Shown piece after piece: positions 1 to 5,193 of a stretch of 5,193 bases of DNA. Within the stretch, counting starts at the first letter, position 1, and the number at the start of each line of letters is the position of its first letter. The stretch is taken from the NCBI GenBank assembly GCA_029240955.1, contig JARDZH010000210.1:1-5193 (forward strand), in the 5' to 3' direction. A program made the translations under genes and the position numbers. The notes below the pieces were generated by a model. It saw nothing but the letters and a program-made list of their open reading frames with translations. It had not been told where the DNA came from and did no database searches. Origin of the DNA: Pseudomonas sp. (lineage in GTDB: Bacteria; Pseudomonadota; Gammaproteobacteria; Pseudomonadales; Pseudomonadaceae).

Positions 1-924
1 TACACTTCTGAGCGCCTCTTCAGGCACCCTTTTGTCTGCGCTGCGCCTGGCGTTGCGCGAGAGGGCCAGATGCAATGACGTCTGGATGAAAACCGCAACG
101 ATCGGCACTCCGGATTCCCGAACGATGTCCAGCAGTTTTTTCCGATGACGCCGTGCGGGCAATGCCGCATCGAAGACAACCGCGCGGCTTCCCAGCCTGC
201 CGTAGTTCTCAGACACCCATCGCGATTTGCCCGCACCTTGCACGCCCATCACCACATACACATGAGTGCCGGTTCGGGCCTGCAACAGCTCACTGCGCAG
301 ACGCTCATAGGCAAGCGCCCAGGCGTGTCGGTTACGCTCAGGCGTGAATTCCCGGCCAAACTCGGTTTCCAGGTAGTCATCCGGGTTGATGATAACGGGG
401 GCGACCTGCGGCTGATGTGCACAATGCTTCTGCAGCACGTGCACATACGGAGCACCGTCACGAGGTCCCAGATCCTGCCATCCCGACCGTTCATAGAAGC
501 GCCACGCGGCGCTACTGGTGGGGCTTGCAGACAGCCTTAACGACCGGCAACCCTGGCGGCTCAGAAATGCCCAGGCATAGGCTTCCAGTAAAATGCCCAG
601 CCCTTGCCCACGCGCGTTGGGAACCAGATACAAAAGATTCACGTAACCGATTGACGGGTTGCCTGGCAGCTTTTCCATTGAAATCTGGCCAATGATCTCG
701 TTACCCCGCCAAAGATGCACCTGGCAACCTGGCAGATGCTCAGCCTTATCTCTAAGCCGGGCAGCGTGGCGCTCCGCGCCTTTGCCATCGCTTTCGTGAA
801 AGCGCTCTGCCGTTCCGAAAGCGCAGACGGTCGCATCAATCACAAAACGCAGGCACAGGTCGAGGTGGGCGGCCAGATCAACAGCCCTGAACGCAAGCGT
901 CGGGTCAGGAGGGAATTGCGCCAT
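1..924 (-). CDS. GNAT acetyltransferase fused to a PNK-like P-loop kinase domain, partial (3' end beyond window)
   Basis: An open frame of 308 codons enters from the left edge with no stop in the window, so the C-terminus is missing. Residues about 10-165 form a GNAT N-acetyltransferase domain: the acetyl-CoA loop reads RGQGLG (105-110, fitting R/QxxGxG/A), and the later helix and strand read AAWRFYERSGW (139-149). After a linker (about 166-220) a second domain begins with beta strand HVYVVM and Walker A GVQGAGKS (227-234). VVFDAALP (249-256) and LSRNARR (288-294) then VPEEAL (300-305) follow, a layout typical of T4 polynucleotide kinase/zeta-toxin/AAA_33-type kinases, where Asp252 would be the substrate-activating acid and the arginines the lid. 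The acetyl acceptor and phosphate acceptor cannot be told. Start: ATG at 924 has AGGA 12 bases upstream; an in-frame ATG at 975 (17 codons longer) has no visible Shine-Dalgarno and is the alternative. AGG, AGA and TTA codons occur, unlike the downstream genes. Domain calls are firm; function is unknown. Confidence 0.82.
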   Translation of the reverse strand, partial: MAQFPPDPTLAFRAVDLAAHLDLCLRFVIDATVCAFGTAERFHESDGKGAERHAARLRDKAEHLPGCQVHLWRGNEIIGQISMEKLPGNPSIGYVNLLYLVPNARGQGLGILLEAYAWAFLSRQGCRSLRLSASPTSSAAWRFYERSGWQDLGPRDGAPYVHVLQKHCAHQPQVAPVIINPDDYLETEFGREFTPERNRHAWALAYERLRSELLQARTGTHVYVVMGVQGAGKSRWVSENYGRLGSRAVVFDAALPARRHRKKLLDIVRESGVPIVAVFIQTSLHLALSRNARRSADKRVPEEALRSV

Positions 925-1096
925 GAAATGGGGGTGTCCTGTTTGCCAGATAGAGTCCGTATTGCGGTGTAGCATCAAGGTTCAAACAAAGCGCGCTGCA
1001 CGGTTCGTGCCGCAAAGATGGGCGACTGCTCTCGCTCGTTCTTGCCTGGCCCGCCAAAGCTGGTGCTGCACTGCGATCACATGAACTGCTGGAGCG

Positions 1097-1114
1097 GTGT
1101 TGTCAGGACAACAC
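1097..1114. repeat. 18-base inverted repeat, candidate operator
   Basis: GTGTTGTC, two bases AG, then GACAACAC: both 8-base arms match perfectly. The two-base centre is too tight for a good RNA hairpin, and no T-run follows on either strand, so an intrinsic terminator is unlikely. A dimeric repressor site is the better reading. The core TTGTCAGGACAA resembles the general shape of GntR/FadR- or TetR-type operators, but no regulator can be assigned. It lies 173 bases upstream of the GNAT-kinase ATG at 924 (122 from the ATG at 975), and 196 bases upstream of the binding-protein ATG. Confidence 0.5.
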
Positions 1115-1239
1115 TCAAGATGCGCGTCGCGTCAGCCACACAAACCCATCCCCTGCCAACTGAAGTTTCGGGCCTTTACCGAGCGCTGGAGGTCCTCAGC
1201 TTTCAGAACGAACGCACTAAGCTAATTCCCATTCGTTAT

Positions 1240-1268
1240 TTATCAGCCGCTTTTTATATCCTTATGAT
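1240..1268 (+). promoter_or_regulatory. Candidate sigma-70 promoter for the sulfonate-binding protein gene
   Basis: TTATCA (1240-1245, 4 of 6 to TTGACA) and TATGAT (1263-1268, 5 of 6 to TATAAT) are separated by exactly 17 bases in an AT-rich patch. Transcription would begin near 1275, leaving a leader of about 35 bases before the ATG at 1310. The -10 overlaps a 13-base sequence (1254-1266) that recurs with one mismatch, in reverse orientation, in front of the dioxygenase gene. A regulator bound there would sit across the spacer and -10. Confidence 0.42.
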
Positions 1269-1309
1269 CCTCCAGACACAGCCCCCTCTTTTTGAACAGC
1301 GAGCATGTC

Positions 1310-2284
1310 ATGCCAGGATTCCCTAAACGATCTGCATTCTTGAAACGGTGCTCGGCCATCAGCGGCATTGCGATTGCGCTTGCGATGTCGCTGGCGGTTC
1401 CTGCACAGGCTGAAGAAACAGTGCGCATCGGCTATCAGAAGTCATCGACCCTGATCACCCTTCTGAAAACCCGGCAGACGCTTGAAAAAGAGTTGGCGAA
1501 GTCGGACATCAAAGTTACCTGGCATGAATTCCCGAGCGGGCTGCCGCTGCTTGAGGCGTTGAACGTCGGGAATGTCGACATCAGCGCCGACGTGGCCGAC
1601 ACCGTGCCGATCTTTGCTCAGGCGGCGCAGGCCAGGCTGACCTATTTTGCGGAAGAAGCGCCCTCGCCTTCGGCCCAGGCCGTCGTCGTGCACAAGGACT
1701 CGGCGCTGCAGAACCTCTCGGACCTGAAGGGCAAGAAAGTAGCCGTCACCAAAGCGGCAGGCTCGCACTACTTGCTCATTGCTGCGTTGCAGAAAGGCGG
1801 CCTGGCGTTTTCGGATATCGAGCCCGCCTACCTGTCACCTGCCGACGGCCGAGCGGCTTTCGAGAACAGGAAGGTCGATGCGTGGGTCACCTGGGAACCC
1901 TTCCTCACCGGCGTGCAACGTCAACTGCCGACTCGCACCCTGGCCGATGGCACAGGGCTGGCGAGCTACAAGCGTTACTACCTGACCAGCACGCCCTACG
2001 CCAAGGCGCACCCTGAAGTGCTGAAGCTGATTTATGAGCAACTGGAACAGGCCGGTGTCTGGGTGAAAGCCCATCCCACCGAAGCCGCCAAGGTGCTGGG
2101 GCCGCTGTGGGGCAATCTGGATGTGGCGACGGTAGAAAGCGCTAACGCGCATCGCAGTTACAAGATCCAGCTGGTGCAGGCCGATCAGTTGGGCGAGCAG
2201 CAAAAGATCGCCAATGCGTTCTTTGCTGCCGGCCTGCTGCCCAAAGCGGTTGACGCGAAAGACGTCGAAATCTGGAAGCCTTGA
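1310..2284 (+). CDS. SsuA-like periplasmic aliphatic sulfonate-binding protein of an ABC transporter
   Basis: This 324-residue protein has the length and order of the SsuA/TauA/NMT1 family of periplasmic binding proteins, which deliver sulfonates, taurine or nitrate to an inner-membrane ABC importer. Residues 1-34 are a Sec signal peptide: basic KR pairs, a hydrophobic core around 18-30, and PAQA before EE. Cys14 is not in a lipobox, so the protein should be soluble. Mature family motifs include RIGYQKSSTL (39-48), WHEFPSG (71-77), LLEALNVGNVD (80-90), PIFAQAA (100-106), the DLKGKKVAV hinge segment (138-146), and PADGRAAFENRKVDAWVTWEPF (about 177-198, interrupted only by family-typical variation). 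Start: ATG at 1310 has AGCGAG six bases upstream; a TTG at 1292 would extend it by six residues and lacks a ribosome site. No permease or ATPase gene lies on either side in the window. It is convergent with the LysR gene. Family is firm; the exact ligand is inferred. Confidence 0.9.
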   Translation: MPGFPKRSAFLKRCSAISGIAIALAMSLAVPAQAEETVRIGYQKSSTLITLLKTRQTLEKELAKSDIKVTWHEFPSGLPLLEALNVGNVDISADVADTVPIFAQAAQARLTYFAEEAPSPSAQAVVVHKDSALQNLSDLKGKKVAVTKAAGSHYLLIAALQKGGLAFSDIEPAYLSPADGRAAFENRKVDAWVTWEPFLTGVQRQLPTRTLADGTGLASYKRYYLTSTPYAKAHPEVLKLIYEQLEQAGVWVKAHPTEAAKVLGPLWGNLDVATVESANAHRSYKIQLVQADQLGEQQKIANAFFAAGLLPKAVDAKDVEIWKP

Positions 2285-2307
2285 TCCCGCGAGTCATCAC
2301 GGCCGAG
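2285..2307. other. Short convergent junction between the binding-protein and LysR genes
   Basis: Only 23 bases separate the two stop codons. The one hairpin visible here is CGGCC (2300-2304) pairing with GGCCG (2311-2315) over a six-base loop that includes the LysR stop. It has a five-base stem and no T-run on either strand. I see no convincing intrinsic terminator, so the two transcripts may overlap at their 3' ends or end by Rho. Confidence 0.35.
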
Positions 2308-3213
2308 TCAGGCCGGCCCGACATCATCCGACATCGCGCCGGCTACCCACTGACCAAACCGTGCCACCGGTTGTTGCAAGTTACCCAGAAAGCGCGGGTA
2401 GACGAGCCATACATCCATCACCGGCTTGAAGTCTTTCAGAGGCAACACCGTCAGACGATTTCGGTGAGCGCTGCGCTCCAGCAACAGCCGGGGCACCAGT
2501 CCCAGACCCATGCCTGCGGCCACCAACCCCAGTTGCAGCTCGCTGCCGAACGTTTCCAGGTTGACGGTCAGTTTCAGCCCTTTGTCGGCAAGCGTTCGCT
2601 GCAAACCGGCGCGAAAGCCGCAGCCGTCAGGATTCAGGACCCAGCCGCGCTGGTAATAGTCGACAAGCGACCCGGCGCGTTTCGGCGCGTCTTCGGCACT
2701 GCCGACGACCACCAGCTCCACTTTGCCAAGCGATTCGCCAACCAGGTTCTCAGGAAAAACCTTGCTACTGGGAAACAGAGCCGTTGCCGCATCCAGTTCA
2801 CCGTTCTCGACTTTCTCCACCAGGCCCGCGCCCCAACCGGTGCTCACCTGGGTACGCAGGTCGGGGTACTCAGTGCGCAGTTGAGTCAAGGCGTCAACCA
2901 GCACAACGTCACCTACGGTCTGCGGTACCCCGAGGCGTAACAGGCCGGCGGGCGCTGCATCGTCGGCCACCAGTTCACGCAGCCCGTCCATCTCACGGAG
3001 GATTCCAAGGCACCGCTGATAGACCTGCAGACCCACGGTGGTGGGTTTGAGCGGTTTGGTCTGACGATCAAACAACTCGACGCCCAGTGCCTGCTCAAGG
3101 TTCTGCACCCTGCGGCTGATCGCCGGCTGGGTCAGCTCCAGAGCCTGGGCCGCAAGGCTGATGGACTGATAGCGGATCACGGTTACAAACGCGCCGATAT
3201 CATCGATCTTCAT
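2308..3213 (-). CDS. LysR-family transcriptional regulator of the organosulfur locus
   Basis: The protein has 301 residues, the usual LysR length. Residues 4-62 are the N-terminal winged helix-turn-helix, with the classic run SLAAQALELTQPAISRRVQ (19-37), followed by LE and LGVELFDR (43-50). Residues about 91-290 are the periplasmic-binding-protein-like effector domain, starting LLRLGVPQTVGD and including a glycine-rich AAGMGLGLVPR segment (232-242). Start: the ATG at 3213 begins MKIDDIGAF, which fits the family. An in-frame ATG 15 codons upstream (3258) adds a stretch (MIFLYFRC...) unlike LysR N-termini and is not preferred, although the ribosome site at 3213 is weak. It is divergent from the dioxygenase-rhodanese pair and convergent with the sulfonate-binding gene, which suggests it controls one or both. 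The same order is recalled for P. aeruginosa PA2601-PA2603. The effector is unknown; a thiol, sulfonate or O-acetylserine-like sulfur signal is a guess. Confidence 0.92.
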   Translation of the reverse strand: MKIDDIGAFVTVIRYQSISLAAQALELTQPAISRRVQNLEQALGVELFDRQTKPLKPTTVGLQVYQRCLGILREMDGLRELVADDAAPAGLLRLGVPQTVGDVVLVDALTQLRTEYPDLRTQVSTGWGAGLVEKVENGELDAATALFPSSKVFPENLVGESLGKVELVVVGSAEDAPKRAGSLVDYYQRGWVLNPDGCGFRAGLQRTLADKGLKLTVNLETFGSELQLGLVAAGMGLGLVPRLLLERSAHRNRLTVLPLKDFKPVMDVWLVYPRFLGNLQQPVARFGQWVAGAMSDDVGPA

Positions 3214-3265
3214 ACTCAATTCACATGGCCTTACACAGCGAAAATAGAGAAAAATCATAATCCTA

Positions 3266-3278
3266 TTGTGTCGGTCAA
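3266..3278. promoter_or_regulatory. Candidate LysR box (T-N11-A with TTG/CAA arms)
   Basis: TTGTGTCGGTCAA has the T-N11-A form with three-base complementary ends (TTG and CAA); the inner bases do not pair. It lies 53 bases upstream of the LysR start and 98 bases upstream of the dioxygenase start, a plausible place for the recognition-binding site of a divergent LysR regulator. The match is short and could be chance. Confidence 0.3.
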
Positions 3279-3329
3279 GCTAGCCGATCTGAAGAACGGC
3301 CTGTATGCTCGGCCTATAACATAAGATTT

Positions 3330-3341
3330 ATTAATATTAAT
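3330..3341. repeat. 12-base perfect AT palindrome ATTAATATTAAT
   Basis: This is a perfect self-complementary dodecamer in the AT-rich part of the divergent region, about 35 bases before the dioxygenase ATG. It sits where a LysR activation site or the promoter's -35 region would be expected. AT-rich sequence makes palindromes easier to find by chance, so its role is uncertain. Confidence 0.4.
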
Positions 3342-3375
3342 TACATAATGATATAAGCATATTCAGGTATCTTTC

Positions 3376-3984
3376 ATGGACGCATCCGCCAACCCCCATC
3401 GCTTGCGCAGCTTTCTGTCCGAGCTGTCCGAGCTGGTTGACCGTACACCTGCAGGACAAGACCCCAGCCAGCAAGCCAGGCAGCTACTCGCAGACCTCGT
3501 GGCAGAAGATGACTGGTTGCCGTCCGAGTACGCGATCCCGGACCCTGACCGTTATCAGCAATATCTGCTGTACGCAGACCCACGCCAGCGGTTCAGTGTG
3601 GTCAGCTTCGTCTGGGGACCTGGCCAGTCAACGCCCATCCACGACCACCGGGTCTGGGGGCTGATCGGCATGCTGCGAGGCGCCGAGTACTCCCAAGGCT
3701 ATGTGCGCGACGCCAACGGATCGCTGCAGCCCGACGGCGCACCGATTCGGCTGGACCCGGGTCACGTCGAAAGCCTCTCGCCCTCGACCAATGACATCCA
3801 TCAGGTGCACAACGCCTATACCGACCAGGTTTCGATCAGCATCCACGTCTATGGCGCCAACATCGGCGCCGTCAGCCGCGCGGTCTATACGCCGGATGGC
3901 ACCGAAAAACAGTTCATTTCCGGCTACAGCAACACCTCTCTTCCGAATCTATGGGACCTATCCAAGGAGCTTCGCGCCTCATGA
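3376..3984 (+). CDS. mdo: 3-mercaptopropionate dioxygenase (cysteine dioxygenase type I family)
   Basis: This is a cytosolic, non-haem iron(II) thiol dioxygenase of the cupin fold. It adds O2 to a thiol to give the sulfinate, most likely 3-mercaptopropionate to 3-sulfinopropionate. The 202-residue protein carries the three-histidine iron site: His89 and His91 in PIHDH, and His142 in DIHQVHN. The Ser155-His157-Tyr159 triad (SISIHVY) is present. Residue 62 is Gln (Gln-type, not the Arg of cysteine dioxygenase), position 95 is Gly (so no Cys-Tyr crosslink), and Arg168 is present. These residues and their numbering agree with what I recall for the characterised P. aeruginosa enzyme PA2602. Some activity on cysteine or cysteamine cannot be excluded. 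The start at 3376 has only a weak ribosome site (AGG, spacing 8). It is divergent from the LysR gene, and its stop overlaps the start of the rhodanese gene, so the two form an operon. Confidence 0.93.
   Translation: MDASANPHRLRSFLSELSELVDRTPAGQDPSQQARQLLADLVAEDDWLPSEYAIPDPDRYQQYLLYADPRQRFSVVSFVWGPGQSTPIHDHRVWGLIGMLRGAEYSQGYVRDANGSLQPDGAPIRLDPGHVESLSPSTNDIHQVHNAYTDQVSISIHVYGANIGAVSRAVYTPDGTEKQFISGYSNTSLPNLWDLSKELRAS
3964..3969 (+). promoter_or_regulatory. Ribosome binding site AAGGAG for the rhodanese gene
   Basis: A strong Shine-Dalgarno sequence lies inside the last codons of the dioxygenase gene, 11 bases before the ATG at 3981. The spacing is somewhat long. It supports the ATGA-overlap start and translational coupling of the two genes. 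Confidence 0.6.
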
Positions 3985-5193
3985 CATCCATCTTTTCGTC
4001 GACGCCGTATGCAGTCGTCCGCTCTGCCCTGCTCGCCCGTCAGGAGATCGCTCTGGTCGACGTGCGTGAGGAAGCGCCTTACGCTGAAAGCCACCCGTTG
4101 TTTGCAGTGAACATCCCGCTGTCCAAGCTGGAGCTCGAAGTGTTTGCGCGCATCCCGCGGCGCACTACCCAAGTGGTTGTCTACGACAACGATGAGGGGC
4201 TGGCGGTGCAAGCGCTGGATCGCCTGCTCGCGCTTGGCTACACCGACGTGACGCTTCTGGAAGACGGGCTGCAAGGCTGGCGTCAGGCCGGCGGCGAGCT
4301 GTTCATTGACGTGAACGTCCCGAGCAAAGCTTTCGGCGAACTGGTGGAGCATCACCGGCACACGCCTTCGCTGGCCGCTGAGGAAGTCAAAGCCTTGATC
4401 GACTCCAAGGCCGATGTGGTCGTGCTGGATGCCCGGCGCTTCGACGAATACCAGACCATGAGTATTCCTCAGGGCGTCAGTGTGCCCGGCGCCGAGCTGG
4501 TGCTGCGCGCGCGCGAGCTCGCACCAGACCCGGCCACGCGTATCGTGGTCAACTGCGCGGGACGCACCCGCAGCATCATCGGCACCCAGTCGCTGATCAA
4601 CGCAGGGCTGCCCAACCCGATTGCAGCGCTGCGTAACGGCACCATCGGCTGGCTGCTGGCCGGTCAGACCCTCGAACATGGCCAACAGCGACGTTTCAGC
4701 GAAGTCAGCGCGCACCATCATCAAGCCGCGGCAGAGGACGCCCTTCGAGTGGCCGAGCGAGCCGGCGTGGGTCGCGTGACGCTTGAGCAACTGGCCGCCT
4801 GGCAAGCCGAGCCGCAGCGCACGACCTATCTGTTCGACGTGCGCACACCGGAAGAATACGTTGCCGGTCATCTGCCCGGAGCGCGTTCGACGCCGGGCGG
4901 CCAGTTGGTGCAGGAGACCGACCACTACGCCAGTGTGCGCGGAGCCCGCGTGGTCCTGTTCGATGACGACGGCGTACGCGCGAACATGAGCGCGTCGTGG
5001 CTGGCGCAGATGGGCTGGGACGTCTACGTGCTCGATGGCGTCGCCGAGCACGCATTGGTCGAACACGGCGAATGGTATGCACCGGGACCTCAAGCGCCGC
5101 AGGCTGAGCAGATCAGCCCGGAAACCCTCGCCGCCTGGCAAACAGAAGGCGGTGTCCAGGTGCTGGACTTCACCACCAGTGCCAATCATGTCA
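3981..5193 (+). CDS. Tandem multi-domain rhodanese (sulfurtransferase), partial (3' end beyond window)
   Basis: The first 404 residues are visible and the frame is still open at the right edge. Four rhodanese-like units can be seen. Unit 1 is about 8-110 (ALVDVRE, 24-30; GLQGWRQAGG, 96-105). Unit 2 is about 128-233 (VVVLDARRFDEY, 146-157). Unit 3 is about 265-365 (LFDVRTPEEYVAGHLPGA, 284-301). Unit 4 begins near 378. Only unit 2 has an active-site cysteine, Cys192 in the loop CAGRTRS, which would carry the persulfide. The matching loop has Asp in unit 1 (YDNDEGLA, 68-75) and in unit 3 (FDDDGVRA, 327-334), so those units are probably structural or binding domains. Unit 4's loop lies outside the window. 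No signal peptide is seen, so it should be cytosolic. Start ATG at 3981 overlaps the dioxygenase TGA (ATGA) behind AAGGAG. A role in handling sulfane sulfur or sulfite from thiol oxidation is inferred from the operon. Confidence 0.9.
   Translation, partial: MTSIFSSTPYAVVRSALLARQEIALVDVREEAPYAESHPLFAVNIPLSKLELEVFARIPRRTTQVVVYDNDEGLAVQALDRLLALGYTDVTLLEDGLQGWRQAGGELFIDVNVPSKAFGELVEHHRHTPSLAAEEVKALIDSKADVVVLDARRFDEYQTMSIPQGVSVPGAELVLRARELAPDPATRIVVNCAGRTRSIIGTQSLINAGLPNPIAALRNGTIGWLLAGQTLEHGQQRRFSEVSAHHHQAAAEDALRVAERAGVGRVTLEQLAAWQAEPQRTTYLFDVRTPEEYVAGHLPGARSTPGGQLVQETDHYASVRGARVVLFDDDGVRANMSASWLAQMGWDVYVLDGVAEHALVEHGEWYAPGPQAPQAEQISPETLAAWQTEGGVQVLDFTTSANHV

Larger units (their letters stand above)
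925..1309. other. Intergenic region between the GNAT-kinase gene and the sulfonate-binding gene
   Basis: This 385-base gap separates two divergently transcribed genes and must carry both promoters. The part next to the minus-strand gene could be coding up to 975 if the upstream ATG is used. The middle (about 985-1200) has ordinary GC content, and the 102-codon plus-strand frame from 1018 shows no recognisable domain and runs into the next gene's signal peptide region, so it is not called. It holds one strong 18-base inverted repeat (1097-1114). The last 90 bases turn AT-rich and contain a promoter-like pair (1240-1268). I see no tRNA, no small RNA with a clear terminator, and no insertion-sequence end. 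Confidence 0.6.
3214..3375. promoter_or_regulatory. Divergent control region between the LysR gene and the dioxygenase operon
   Basis: These 162 bases separate the two divergent starts. The half nearest the dioxygenase (about 3315-3364) is strikingly AT-rich against GC-rich flanks. TATAAC (3315-3320) and TATAAG (3352-3357) both resemble -10 boxes, but neither has a good -35 at 17 bases, as expected for a LysR-activated promoter. The dioxygenase ribosome site is weak: AGG at 3365-3367, eight bases before its ATG. Dyads within the region are listed separately. Confidence 0.55.

Noticed and set aside
145..695. Overlapping plus-strand open frames (131, 64 and 92 codons)
   Set aside because: They are antisense to the GNAT-kinase gene, whose minus-strand frame has clear motifs across the whole span; none has a domain or ribosome site.
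998..1010. Hairpin GCACG-GTT-CGTGC as a terminator
   Set aside because: The stem is only five bases, there is no T-run on the plus strand, and the minus-strand T-richness is broken; no transcript is known to end here.
1018..1326. A 102-codon plus-strand frame in the gap
   Set aside because: There is no recognisable motif, it overlaps the next gene's start in another frame, and it would run through the promoter-like sequence at 1240-1268.
2300..2315. CGGCC/GGCCG hairpin as a shared terminator
   Set aside because: The stem is five bases and no T-run follows in either direction.
2281..2940. A 219-codon plus-strand frame over the LysR gene
   Set aside because: It is antisense to the effector domain of a clear LysR protein, has low-complexity Gln/His-rich composition and no family motif.
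3254..3278. TTGACC and TATGAT on the minus strand as a LysR gene promoter
   Set aside because: The spacing between the hexamers is only 13 bases, too short for a sigma-70 promoter.
3924..5189. A 421-codon open frame on the minus strand opposite the rhodanese gene
   Set aside because: It lies wholly antisense to a gene with clear rhodanese motifs, has no recognisable domain, and is explained by GC-rich codon bias leaving few stops on the other strand.

Overview
The window looks like the chromosome of a fluorescent Pseudomonas, probably close to the P. syringae group. This is inferred from the GC-rich, G/C-ending codon use of most genes, from a gene order (LysR regulator, thiol dioxygenase, multi-domain rhodanese) that matches what I recall of P. 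aeruginosa PA2601-PA2602-PA2603, and from protein motifs typical of that genus. No search was run, so the species is not fixed.

Layout. (1) Positions 1-924, minus strand: the first 308 codons of an unfinished gene that joins a GNAT acetyltransferase domain to a polynucleotide-kinase-like P-loop domain. It runs off the left edge. (2) Positions 925-1309: a 385-base gap with an 18-base inverted repeat, and an AT-rich stretch carrying a reasonable sigma-70 promoter for the next gene. (3) Positions 1310-2284, plus: a complete SsuA-like periplasmic sulfonate-binding protein with a Sec signal peptide, standing alone without a permease or ATPase. (4) Positions 2308-3213, minus: a complete LysR-type regulator that meets the binding-protein gene tail to tail across 23 bases. 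(5) Positions 3214-3375: a divergent, AT-rich control region with several dyads. (6) Positions 3376-3984, plus: a complete thiol dioxygenase with the residues of 3-mercaptopropionate dioxygenase rather than cysteine dioxygenase. (7) Positions 3981 to the right edge, plus: an unfinished tandem rhodanese gene whose start overlaps the dioxygenase stop (ATGA).

How the genes fit together. Genes 3 to 7 form an organosulfur locus. The binding protein would capture a sulfonate-like compound in the periplasm. The dioxygenase would oxidise a small thiol such as 3-mercaptopropionate to its sulfinate. The rhodanese, translationally coupled to it, would handle sulfane sulfur or a product of the same pathway. 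The LysR protein is the obvious candidate regulator of both the divergent dioxygenase-rhodanese operon and the binding-protein gene. A 13-base sequence shared with one mismatch by the two promoter regions would fit that idea. The GNAT-kinase gene has no visible link to sulfur metabolism and is the least familiar item here.
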